From assembly GCA_030620155.1 (NCBI GenBank), contig JAUXFF010000004.1:1-48238 (forward strand): a stretch of DNA of 48,238 nucleotides, given 5' to 3'. Of this stretch, positions 20,101 to 29,900 are shown piece after piece; position 1 is the first letter of the stretch; every line of letters starts with the position of its first letter. Made by a program: the position numbers and the translations under genes. The stretch comes from Candidatus Cloacimonadota bacterium. GTDB lineage: Bacteria; Cloacimonadota; Cloacimonadia; Cloacimonadales; TCS61. Under the pieces are notes generated by a model that saw only the letters and a program-made list of their open reading frames with translations, was not told where the DNA came from and ran no database searches.

Positions 20101-20322
20101 TTCTCTATCACTAAAGAAAGCAAAGTTAATCTTTCAATCTATAACATCAAGGGTCAAAAAGTTAAAACTCTGGCTGACAGTAAATTTGAAAAAGGAATAC
20201 ATGAATTAATATGGGACAGTAAAGATTCTAATGGAAAATTAGTTAGTTCAGGAATTTACTTTTATAAATTAAAAGTTGATGGTAAATCCGAATCAGTGAA
20301 CAAAATGTTGCTGCTGAAATAA
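16960..20322 (+). CDS. 1120-aa secreted protein: N-terminal pectate-lyase-like/parallel beta-helix region and C-terminal T9SS-type sorting domain
   Basis: Signal peptide; '[40 protein letters not shown]'-like helix; '[70 protein letters not shown]'. Confidence 0.88.
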   Translation: [1120 protein letters not shown]

Positions 20323-20329
20323 GGATTTC

Positions 20330-20357
20330 AAGGGCAGATTAATTTCTGCCCTTTTTA
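20330..20357 (+). terminator. Rho-independent terminator
   Basis: aagggcaga-ttaatt-tctgccctt followed by ttt, 8 bp after the exoprotein stop. Confidence 0.85.
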
Positions 20358-20657
20358 ATTATAATTGAGTATCGGTTTTTTCAATTAGAAAAGAACAGCT
20401 TCAAGAAATAGGAGTAGATACACCTTCTTTCAAAACTACATATAAAAGCTACATATAATACACTTAAAGTTGCAATAAATACAATGATGTTCTTTATATA
20501 CGTTACATTATCCATATATTCGCTTCAATACCATCCAGCAACACACTTTATTTGTCAGTTCAAAGGTTAAATATCGGATGTAGAGAGACTTTAATGGAAA
20601 AAGATGTAGTTTTATATTACCTTGCCAGTTTTACCTCAAAAGAAGTACTGTAAAAGC

Positions 20658-20878
20658 AACCAGATTTGGATTTTATCCCATTGGTTTTTAATTTGATGTT
20701 AAAACTTTTTTGGCTTTTTTACTCTTCTGCCTGTTTTTTTGTCAATACTTAAATAATTCTTCGATTATATCGGAAGGAATAATGGAAGCTGGTTTTCTGA
20801 TCTCAGCTAATTTTTCAGCGGTTTTACCAAGTAAATAGGAGGCAGATGCAGCTGAATCTTTAAAGGACATTCCCTGAC
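20658..20878. repeat. Direct repeat matching 11151-11372 (3' end of intact nnr and flank)
   Basis: About 15 differences (including one 1-nt indel) over ~222 bp by eye; both copies same orientation. Confidence 0.9.
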
Positions 20879-22247
20879 CTGAAAACGAAATAATAATTCC
20901 TGCTAAAACATCCCCGCTACCTCCAGTGGAAAGTCCGTCATTACCGGAAATATCGAATATCAGTTCCTTCCCATCTGAAAAGACGGTTGTTGCACTTTTC
21001 AGAAGAACTGAAGATTTATATTTTTGATTAAATTCTTCCAGTTCTTTTACCGGATCATTAATAATGTCTTTTATACTCTTTTTAATCAACCGGGCAAACT
21101 CACCAATATGAGGAGTTAACAATCTACCGGAAATAAAATTAAGCATAGCTTGATTTTCAGCTAAAATATTTATAGCATCTGCATCCAGAATAAGTGATTT
21201 ACCCCAATTTCTTAAAATTTTTTCCAGGAGATTTTTCATTTTTTCGGAAGTTCCGATTCCAGGTCCGATTAAAATTGCATCCAGTTCAGAAAGTGTTTGA
21301 CTGAATTGTTCAAAATCAATATTACCTGAACTATCTTCAGGTACAGAGTGGGTCATTACTTCCAGAAGCTGGGTTTCAAAGATAGTTTCCATACCTTTGG
21401 GATGATAAAGTTTAATCAATCCTGCACCTGCTCTTAAGGCAGAGCGGCAAGCCATAATTGCTGCGCCCGAAAAACCGGATGAGCCGGCAATAATGCCTAT
21501 CTTCCCGTAATCTCCCTTATGGCTGAACAAAGATCTTTCAGGGTAGAGAACATTCTTTTCCGTAATTAACCTTGCTTTAGGAGGAAATTTCTTATACGTC
21601 TTTTCCGGTATTCCTATATCAATAACAATAGTTTTTCCACTATTTTCTCTTCCTTTCCCCAGAAAATGACCATATTTAAATGCTGCCATTGTAAGTGTAT
21701 AATCAGCTTTTACGGCAATTTCAGCGCGTCCGGTATTTGCGTCGGTTCCGCTAGAGATATCAACTGAAACAACTGTTTTTCGGATTTTATTGATATCTTT
21801 TACTAAGTCTATTAGCCAACCCTGCATAACACCTTTAAAGCCAACACCAAAAATTGCATCAACTATCAGATCAAATTCAACCAGATTAACATCTAGATCT
21901 TTCCATATATTAAAATCTTCTACATAATGAATTGTAATACTCAATCTCTTACACTTATTAAAATTTTCTAAGGTTTCAGGGCTCATTTTATCTGTGTTTC
22001 CAACTAAAAAAATAACAGGAACATAATTCCAATTTCTCAGATACCTCGCAATGACGAAACCATCTCCACCATTATTCCCACTGCCACAGAACAGTGCGAC
22101 TTTATTTCCGGTTAACAGTATCTTTTTTTGAATAAATTCGCTACAGCCCCTACCTGCTTTTTCCATTAATTCCTTACCGGGAATACCGATTTTCTCAATT
22201 GTATATTTATCCAGAAAGTACATTTCTTCACGTGATAATACAAACAT
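20742..22247 (-). CDS. nnr: Bifunctional NAD(P)H-hydrate epimerase/dehydratase
   Basis: 'GSGNNGGDGFVIARYL', 'VDAIFGVGFKG', 'IGIIAGSSGFSGAAIMACRSALRAGAGLIKL', 'LTPHIGEFARL', 'GNDGLSTGGSGDVLAGII'. Confidence 0.95.
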   Translation of the reverse strand: MFVLSREEMYFLDKYTIEKIGIPGKELMEKAGRGCSEFIQKKILLTGNKVALFCGSGNNGGDGFVIARYLRNWNYVPVIFLVGNTDKMSPETLENFNKCKRLSITIHYVEDFNIWKDLDVNLVEFDLIVDAIFGVGFKGVMQGWLIDLVKDINKIRKTVVSVDISSGTDANTGRAEIAVKADYTLTMAAFKYGHFLGKGRENSGKTIVIDIGIPEKTYKKFPPKARLITEKNVLYPERSLFSHKGDYGKIGIIAGSSGFSGAAIMACRSALRAGAGLIKLYHPKGMETIFETQLLEVMTHSVPEDSSGNIDFEQFSQTLSELDAILIGPGIGTSEKMKNLLEKILRNWGKSLILDADAINILAENQAMLNFISGRLLTPHIGEFARLIKKSIKDIINDPVKELEEFNQKYKSSVLLKSATTVFSDGKELIFDISGNDGLSTGGSGDVLAGIIISFSGQGMSFKDSAASASYLLGKTAEKLAEIRKPASIIPSDIIEELFKY

Positions 22248-23480
22248 TTAAACCTCCGGCAATATAATTTCGAATGTGGTACCCATATTAATTTCGCTTT
22301 CCGATACTCTTATTTTCCCATGATGATATTCTTCTATAATACGTTTTACTAAGCTTAGTCCTAAACCCCAACCTCTTTCTTTATTGGTGATTCCGGGATA
22401 AAATATTCGCTTAAACATTGATTTGGGAATACCTAAACCATCATCCTTGACCTGTATATAGGTTTGACCTTTATAGCTGAAAGCTGAAATCACAATCTCT
22501 CCGTTATTATTTTTCATTGAATCCAGACTATTTTTTATCAGGTTTTCTAAACTCCATTTAATCAAATCGGGATCAATATTTATTTTTTTCCCTTCTATTT
22601 TACTTACAAAGCTTAATTTTATTTTTTGGGAATAGCTTGGGATCCTGCGGTTGAAGTAATCTAAGGTCTCCTGTATAATATTATGTAAATCCGTAGGTTG
22701 ATGGGTAATGGAAGAACCAACTTTCCCGAATCGAGAAGCTATTTTATTCAATCTTTGTATATCTGTCTTCATATAATTTAACATCTTAGCCACTTCAGAA
22801 TTATCATCTTTAATCTTCATTTCCAACAAATCACGCCAACCCATTAAAGAGGATAATGGAGACCCGAACTGGTGAGCTGTCTCTTTTGCTAATCCCACCC
22901 AGACCATATTTTCTTCATTCCTTTTTATACTTCTCCAGACATTAAATCCCAGTAAAATAAAAACAAAAACCAAAATCATCTCAAAATAAGGCATCATTCT
23001 CAATTGTTTCATTGTCTTTGATTCACCAAAATAGACATAACTTATAATTCTATCTGACTCAACATTATATTTTAAAGGAATAACTGCTTTTTGAGACTCA
23101 TACTTTTTTATCTTTTTCAAAATGACTTTCTGCTGTTTGGAGTCCAGTTCGGAAAAGCTTTTTTTCTCAACTTTAATATTTTCCCAGGAATATGGAATTT
23201 TTAAGCTATCTGCAAGGATAATAGGATATTCAATACCGGGAAATATTTCTGTCATAAAATATTCAAATAAAAAAGATTCCAGGTTTACGTCTGCTGGTAA
23301 CCCTATAAATTTTGAATAAAGGTCCGGTACAATTTGAACATCTTTCTTAATATTTCTCATGAGTGAATTCGTATAAAGAACAATAAAAAGTATTATTAAA
23401 AAGGCTCCTGCAGTAAAATATAATTTCAGGAAAATATTTTTCTTAAAATTCATTTTTCTTCGCGATATTCCATATTTCAT
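22248..23480 (-). CDS. Membrane-bound sensor histidine kinase (probable start ~23453, MNFKKNIFLK)
   Basis: TM segments; H-box 'LAKETAHQFGSPLSSLMGWRDLLEM'; N/G boxes 'NLIKNSLDSMKNNNGEI', 'VKDDGLGIPKSMFKRIF', 'ERGWGLGLSLVKRIIEEYH'. Confidence 0.88.
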   Translation of the reverse strand: MKYGISRRKMNFKKNIFLKLYFTAGAFLIILFIVLYTNSLMRNIKKDVQIVPDLYSKFIGLPADVNLESFLFEYFMTEIFPGIEYPIILADSLKIPYSWENIKVEKKSFSELDSKQQKVILKKIKKYESQKAVIPLKYNVESDRIISYVYFGESKTMKQLRMMPYFEMILVFVFILLGFNVWRSIKRNEENMVWVGLAKETAHQFGSPLSSLMGWRDLLEMKIKDDNSEVAKMLNYMKTDIQRLNKIASRFGKVGSSITHQPTDLHNIIQETLDYFNRRIPSYSQKIKLSFVSKIEGKKINIDPDLIKWSLENLIKNSLDSMKNNNGEIVISAFSYKGQTYIQVKDDGLGIPKSMFKRIFYPGITNKERGWGLGLSLVKRIIEEYHHGKIRVSESEINMGTTFEIILPEV

Positions 23481-24219
23481 CTAATTTCTCCAAGTCACTT
23501 TCATGAATATTTTTATCATTTTTGTTATGGTGTTCTTCGATTTTCTTAAACCGGGTTTCAAATTTTTTTATTGTTCTCCTAAGAGATGTTTCAGCATCGA
23601 AACCCAGTTTCCTGGCGACATTTACAATTGAAAAGATAATATCACCTATCTCATTAATCATTTCACTTTTATCACCATTTTCAAAAGCTGATTTAAATTC
23701 CTCTACTTCTTCTTCAAATTTTTCAAATGCAGGTTCCACGCTAGGCCAGTCAAACCCGACTGATGCTGCCTTTTCCTGCATTCTCTGAGCCACGATCAGT
23801 GCTGGCATTGATGGGGGAATACCATCTATTATAGATTTTCTGGTTTGTTTCTTTTCTTGATGCTTTATCCTCTCCCAATTCATTTTAACATCCACAGCAT
23901 CTTTAGCTCTGGCATTTCCAAAAACATGAGGATGTCTTCTAATGAGCTTATTATTAATATTATCAAGAACATCCTTCAGGGTAAATTTTTTTTCTTCTTT
24001 TGCCATTTGCACCTGCATTAAAATATGAAGAAGAAGATCACCCAATTCTTCCAACAAATGTTTATAATTTCCATTTTCAATTGCTTCTATTGACTCATAA
24101 AGTTCTTCTATAAAATTGGGTATCAAAGATTGATGTGTCTGCTTAATATCCCAAGGGCAACCATCTTCCGGATCACGAAGCTTTTTAATGATCTCTACTA
24201 ATTTTTCAAACTCTTTCAC
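23443..24219 (-). CDS. mazG: Nucleoside triphosphate pyrophosphohydrolase MazG
   Basis: 'LRDPEDGCPWDIKQTHQSLIPNFIEELYESIEAIE', 'LEELGDLLLHILMQVQMA', 'RRHPHVFG'. Confidence 0.95.
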   Translation of the reverse strand: MKEFEKLVEIIKKLRDPEDGCPWDIKQTHQSLIPNFIEELYESIEAIENGNYKHLLEELGDLLLHILMQVQMAKEEKKFTLKDVLDNINNKLIRRHPHVFGNARAKDAVDVKMNWERIKHQEKKQTRKSIIDGIPPSMPALIVAQRMQEKAASVGFDWPSVEPAFEKFEEEVEEFKSAFENGDKSEMINEIGDIIFSIVNVARKLGFDAETSLRRTIKKFETRFKKIEEHHNKNDKNIHESDLEKLDEIWNIAKKNEF

Positions 24220-24235
24220 AATATCTCCATTTAAC

Positions 24236-25171
24236 TTAATTTATTTCTTCTGGGTTAGAAATTATCTCCCCTTCATCCTGTTTAAGGTCTGTCTCCATTT
24301 CCCATTTTCTTCTTATCTTCCTATTAATAAATTTTTTCCTGATCCATGCAATCATAAGAACCAGAGGTAATATTCCCCAAATTATTCCAGTTGAGGCAAG
24401 TAAAATTTCTATTTTGAAATGACTTTTACAATATTCTTCAAATAATTTTGAAAAACCTTGTGGAGTAAATAAAAAACTTTTCAGGAAAATCTTATTAAAA
24501 TCCCTTGATGGTAAGGCATTATCCCATAGTTTATAAAATTCCTTTTCCCTTTTAGTGAATAGATATTTAACTGCCATTGCTGACTTTGCATAAAAAGATT
24601 CCCATTCAATCCTATTTCCCGGATATCTATATTTCATTTGTTCAAGGCTTAAAGAATTTCCTAATATATAATTTTTTATAAAATTAAATTCTCTATCTAA
24701 ACTCAGATCATTTGAAAAATAAACTGCCATACCTTCATTGAACCAAAGAGGTGGATTTTTCCAATAAAACCAGACAAAGTGGTGTATATATTCATGTAGC
24801 AAAATTTTCCGTAACTTAACAAAGCTTCTGTGTTCTGTCGGTTCTTTAATATAAATGGTTTTATTTCTTCTACTGTAAAATGCCTGGCTAAATTCAATTA
24901 TATCTGATTTCGTATTTGCTTTTGTAAGGTAATCCTCTTCATCACAAGCAATAACAATTTTTACTGGCAGATCAGGGTAATTACCAATTTTTCGTTGAAA
25001 AAAATCAATATCAAAAATCATTTCATCTATGATTTTCTGTGCAAATTTAAGGTCTTTTTTATCCGCAGTTATACTGATGTTTCCTGAAGTAATGGTCTGG
25101 GTTTCAGTATTTGCATAAAGTAAGTTAAATAAAAGCAAAAAAATAATAAGGAAAAATTTATTAAAATTCAT
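24236..25171 (-). CDS. Peptidase MA-like (M1/M61-type gluzincin) membrane-anchored protein
   Basis: 'LLHEYIHHFVWFYWKNPPLWFNEGMAVYFS' = HExxH plus downstream E; signal peptide and C-terminal TM. Confidence 0.8.
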   Translation of the reverse strand: MNFNKFFLIIFLLLFNLLYANTETQTITSGNISITADKKDLKFAQKIIDEMIFDIDFFQRKIGNYPDLPVKIVIACDEEDYLTKANTKSDIIEFSQAFYSRRNKTIYIKEPTEHRSFVKLRKILLHEYIHHFVWFYWKNPPLWFNEGMAVYFSNDLSLDREFNFIKNYILGNSLSLEQMKYRYPGNRIEWESFYAKSAMAVKYLFTKREKEFYKLWDNALPSRDFNKIFLKSFLFTPQGFSKLFEEYCKSHFKIEILLASTGIIWGILPLVLMIAWIRKKFINRKIRRKWEMETDLKQDEGEIISNPEEIN

Positions 25172-25567
25172 CTAACAATCATTATCAGCAGATATCCTCT
25201 TTCGTATTAAATCAATAAGTTTTTGGATTTCAAAAGGTTTAAAAATAATATCATGCAGGCCAGCTTTTTTGGATTTTACGACCACATGGCTGGGGTCATA
25301 CCCGAAGCCGGTCATCATTATAATGGGAAGGTTTTCATTTAATTCCCTAGTTCGGGAATAAAGTTCGTAGCCATCCATATCCGGCATAGCGATATCGGTT
25401 AGCAGTAGATCGATATCCCCCCTCATTATCCTGTTTAAACCTTCATAACCTGAATTTTTACAGGTAACCTGGAAATCTTTGCAATTGTCTTCCAATTCCA
25501 TTTTTAAATAATCAGTAACTTCAATCTCATCATCAACTATAAGTATCTTCTTCTGCATTAATTTCAC
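25172..25567 (-). CDS. Single-domain response regulator (CheY-like receiver)
   Basis: 'KILIVDDEIEVTDYL', 'DIDLLLTDIAMPDMDGYELY', 'PIIMMTG', 'IIFKPFE'. Confidence 0.92.
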   Translation of the reverse strand: MKLMQKKILIVDDEIEVTDYLKMELEDNCKDFQVTCKNSGYEGLNRIMRGDIDLLLTDIAMPDMDGYELYSRTRELNENLPIIMMTGFGYDPSHVVVKSKKAGLHDIIFKPFEIQKLIDLIRKRISADNDC

Positions 25568-25574
25568 TCCGAAT

Positions 25575-26561
25575 TTATTTAAATTTACTCTTTATTTTTG
25601 AAAATGACTCCAAATAAATATTATTGAATTTTTGTGAATATTTTTTTTTAAGATGATTATAAATTATCCAACTCTCTCCTAATTGATTCTTATTTATTGC
25701 CAGGAGTTCATTTTCCCTGTATTCAGGAGTTTGATATCCAAAATAATAAAATTCTTTACCTTTACTCATTTTTACAATAACACCCTTTTTGATCGAATAT
25801 TTAACTCCTTTTTCTTCATACTCCAGGGTTAAATTTTTCACTATATGAAGAAATTTCAGAACCTTGTAATACTTTTCTATCAGTTTCTTTTGTAATTTCA
25901 GAATTTCAGTTTTCTCAAATTCTAAATCATCATATAATTCCTCGTAAGTTCTGCTTAGCTGACTTAGAATTTTTTCGTCTTCATGCAAAAAGGAATTCAA
26001 AATAAGCTCTGTTATTTCCCGGGAATCTTTCAAACAGTAACCTAGACATCTCTTTGTTTTATAGCGATCACATGGGAAATTCTCTTCTTCGCAAACAGGC
26101 ATTTGAAAAAGCTCACCCATTGTTGCAATATAATCATACAGAAAAAAACGGTCAATGAATGGTCCTAAATAGTAAAGATCTTCCAGGGTATCATTTGTTA
26201 TATTAAAGTAGGGAACTTTATGGAAATTTATTCCAAGATACACATAATCCTCATAATCTCTGATAAGATTATTATATTCGGGGTTTTCTTTGTTTATCAT
26301 CTTTTTTTCGTTAACTAAAGCTTCAAAAAAAGAAAAGGTTTCCAGCCAGGAAATAGTTTTGGTTAATGACATCATCTGAAATACATTTTTATCCTCAATA
26401 TTCTCAATTAGGAAATTCTTAATGGTCTTACGCAGGTTAGAGGCTTTTCTAATAAATAGGATTTCTTCAGGTTTAGAAAAACAAAAAATTCCCTTGCTAT
26501 TAGGAATTTGTTCTAAGTTTTTAATTACCGCCTGTTTAGAAACTTCGATCATAAGACTCAA
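25575..26561 (-). CDS. UvrC N-terminal-like (degenerate GIY-YIG) protein without the RNase H-like C-terminal half
   Basis: 'NSKGIFCFSKPEEILFIRKASNLRKTIKNFL' / 'FEALVNEKKMINKENPEYNNLIRDYEDYVYLGI' / 'YYLGPFIDR' / 'CDRYKTKRCLGYCL' follow UvrC order. Confidence 0.65.
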   Translation of the reverse strand: MSLMIEVSKQAVIKNLEQIPNSKGIFCFSKPEEILFIRKASNLRKTIKNFLIENIEDKNVFQMMSLTKTISWLETFSFFEALVNEKKMINKENPEYNNLIRDYEDYVYLGINFHKVPYFNITNDTLEDLYYLGPFIDRFFLYDYIATMGELFQMPVCEEENFPCDRYKTKRCLGYCLKDSREITELILNSFLHEDEKILSQLSRTYEELYDDLEFEKTEILKLQKKLIEKYYKVLKFLHIVKNLTLEYEEKGVKYSIKKGVIVKMSKGKEFYYFGYQTPEYRENELLAINKNQLGESWIIYNHLKKKYSQKFNNIYLESFSKIKSKFK

Positions 26562-26633
26562 TGTCTATAGATACTCTTTAATGTCAACCTTAAGTTTAGG
26601 AAATTTCTTACATGGACAACGAGATTTTTCAGC

Positions 26634-26657
26634 CACAAAGACGCAAAGACACAAAGG
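26634..26657. repeat. Three tandem 8-mers cacaaaga/cgcaaaga/cacaaagg
   Basis: Read directly in the intergenic region upstream of mfd. Confidence 0.8.
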
Positions 26658-26954
26658 ATACTAAAAAGTAAATATATAAATTTATCTGAATATTAGAAGC
26701 GTAGAAGTCAAATTTAAAGAATTATTTAAATCTAAAAAATGAAAAAATATATCAATTTTTTAATTATTGATAAATTTCTTTAATCTTTTCATTTTATTAC
26801 GCAGGATGAGTCAGTAGTTTAAACAGTGTCTGGACAACTCTTAAACAAACATTCTATAAGGTTGAGGGGTTTAGGATGAATACAGGAATTCATAAGGTTT
26901 ATTCTTGACGGACATAGCTCAAATTTGAAATTCGGGCTGAGGAAAAATTAAGAT

Positions 26955-29900
26955 ATGATTTATGATCAAATTAAATCTTTTTTAGATAAATCAAAATTCA
27001 TTCGTACGTTCGATTCAGTAATAAGTGAAAAAAAATCTAGAACTTTTTTTTATAACCTGAATCGGTCTGCAAAATCAATGTTACTCGCAAGAGCATTTGA
27101 AAAAACCGGCAAAAATATAATTTTTATCACAGCTGATGATAAAGTGGCTGAAGATTATATAGAAGATTTTGAACTTCTGGTTGGTAGTGATAACTCATAT
27201 TTTCTTCCTGACTATGAGGTTCTGCCTTATGAAGAGAGATCTCCGCACTATGTGATCAGAGCTCAGAGGATAGAGACATTAACCCGTGCAGTTATTAAAA
27301 AACCTGCAATTTTCAGTGTTTCATTACGTTCTTTCCTCAGAAAAATAGTACACCCGGATATTTTCGGGAAAAATATTATTACCATAAAAAAGAACTCTGA
27401 ATATAATCCTGAACTATTAGTTTCTAACCTTATAGGAATGGGATATGAAAATGAATTCCAGATATCAAAAATAGGAGATGTTGCCAGAAGGGGTGGCATT
27501 ATTGATGTATTCAGTCCTAATACCTCAAAACCTGTTAGAATAGAATTTTTCGGAGATGAAATTGAATCTTTACGATTATTCACTATCAATTCTCAATGTT
27601 CTACCGGGGAGGAATTAGAAGAAATTACTCTACTTCCATCCCGCGAATTTTCCTTACATAACATTGATACCACTGATAAATTATGGGAGAAAATCCATAA
27701 AGATGGGTTTTATGAAGGCATAGAGCTTGATGTATTTTTACTTTTGCCGAAAACAGGAACCTTCTTTGATTATTTTGATACTGATAATCATTTAATTTTC
27801 TGGGACGAATATCATTTTTTTTCTTCTTATATTAAAGAAATATTTGAAGAAACAACCGATCTATGGCAAAAAACCGGAATTAAAAATAAGAAGAGACTTA
27901 TCTCCCATCCTGATGATATTTTCGAGAATAATTTATATATAAAAAAAATTACAAAGACCACAAATAATTATTTTCTTTCATCCTCATATCAAAATTTTCC
28001 ATATATCATCCAAAAAATTGAGAGTACAATCTCTTCACAAAAGAATATGCATGGGGAACTAGAAATCCTGGAAGAAGAACTGAGAAATAAATTAAATAAG
28101 GGATACAAAATATTTATTCAGTCTGATAATCGCAGTCAAAGTAAACGTATGCGGGATCTACTTCCGCAATTTGAAGAGCAAATTGATTTTACTATAGGAG
28201 TATTTCAAAAAGGATTTAATGTAATTGATTCAAAGCTGGCGATTTATACAGATCATGAAATATTCAGCAGGTAAAAACGAAAAAGGCGTCAAGCAAGATT
28301 TTCCAAAGATGAAGCCTTAGTTGATTATGACTCTTTAAAACCCGGAGATTATATTGTACATATAGATCATGGCATAGGAATATATGGCGGTTTAAAAAAA
28401 ATTACTATAACTGGTAATGTAATTGAATGTTTAACTTTGAATTATGCTGATAATGATACAGTATATATACCAACTTATCAACTTTCTCTGGTATCAAAAT
28501 ATATTTCACAAAATGGAATAACACCTGTTATTCACAAACTTGGTGGTAACCGCTGGATTCAAACCAAGAAACGCGCCAAGAAGCAGATTGAGATGATTGC
28601 TAAAGATCTGGTTAAACTGTATGCTGAAAGAATAATAAGAAAAGGAATTGCTTTTGACACCGATTAAAATTGGCAAAGGGAAATGGAAGATTCCTTCATC
28701 TATGAAGATACTCCAGACCAGATTACAGCAATAAATGAAATCAAAGATGATATGGAGAGAGATATTCCCATGGAACGACTCCTCTGCGGAGATGTAGGAT
28801 TTGGGAAAACCGAAGTGGGAATTAGAGCTGCTTTCAAGGCTGTAGTAAGTGGTTGGCAAGTAGCATTCCTGGCACCAACAACCTTGTTGGTCGAGCAACA
28901 TTATCTTGTAATCCGGGAAAGATTAGCCCAATATCCTGTAGAAATTTCAATGTTTAGCCGTTTTCGTTCAAGAACAGAATTAAAGAAAGATGTAGAGAAA
29001 CTCAATAATGGTGAAATAGACATTGCAATTGGAACACATAGATTGCTTTCTAAAGATATAATGTTCAAGCGATTAGGTTTATTAATCATAGATGAAGAAC
29101 ATCGTTTTGGTGTTCAGCATAAAGAAAAGTTACGTAAACTTAAGTCGAATGTAGATACACTTTATATGTCAGCCACTCCTATTCCCAGAACAATGTATAT
29201 GGCATTATCCAAGCTAAAAGAACTTTCTTTAATCCGCACATCTCCGAAAGCAAGATTGCCCATACGAACAGTTACTGTTCCTTATGATAAAGAAATAATA
29301 AAAGATGCTATTAATAGAGAAATTGATCGTGGTGGTCAGGTTTTCTTTGTTCACAACAGGGTAGAGACAATCGAAAGTATTGCTTCTGAATTAAGGGCTT
29401 TGTTACCTCGAATAAGTTTTAAGGTCGGTCATGGACAACTTCCGGAAAAGCAGTTAGAGTCAATAACCTTAGATTTTGCACATCACAGATTTGACGTTCT
29501 TATTGCAACCACTATAATAGAGTCAGGTATTGATATTCCAAATGTAAACACTATTATTATAAACAGGGCAGATACTTTCGGATTAGCACAATTGTATCAA
29601 ATCCGTGGAAGAGCAGGCAGGAGCAACAGGAGAGCTTATGCTTATTTGATAATACCTTCAAAGCTAACTGAAGAAGCCCGTAAAAGATTAGAAACGCTGA
29701 CTGAGTATGAATCCCTTGGGAGCGGATATCAAATCGCCATACGTGATATGGAAATACGAGGGGTTGGTTCTCTCCTTGGTACAAGACAAAGCGGTATTAT
29801 TCATACAATTGGGTTCAATTATTACAATAGATTACTTGATCAAACCATAAAGAATATCCAGGAACAGAAAACCGGAGAGGATATTCAAGAAGACAAGGTC

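Noticed and set aside
28272-28667. Genome-wide recoding of TAA as an explanation for the mfd stops
   Set aside because: Many neighbouring genes end at TAA at the expected C-terminus (e.g. rpmH with rnpA starting at the next base), so TAA works as a stop.
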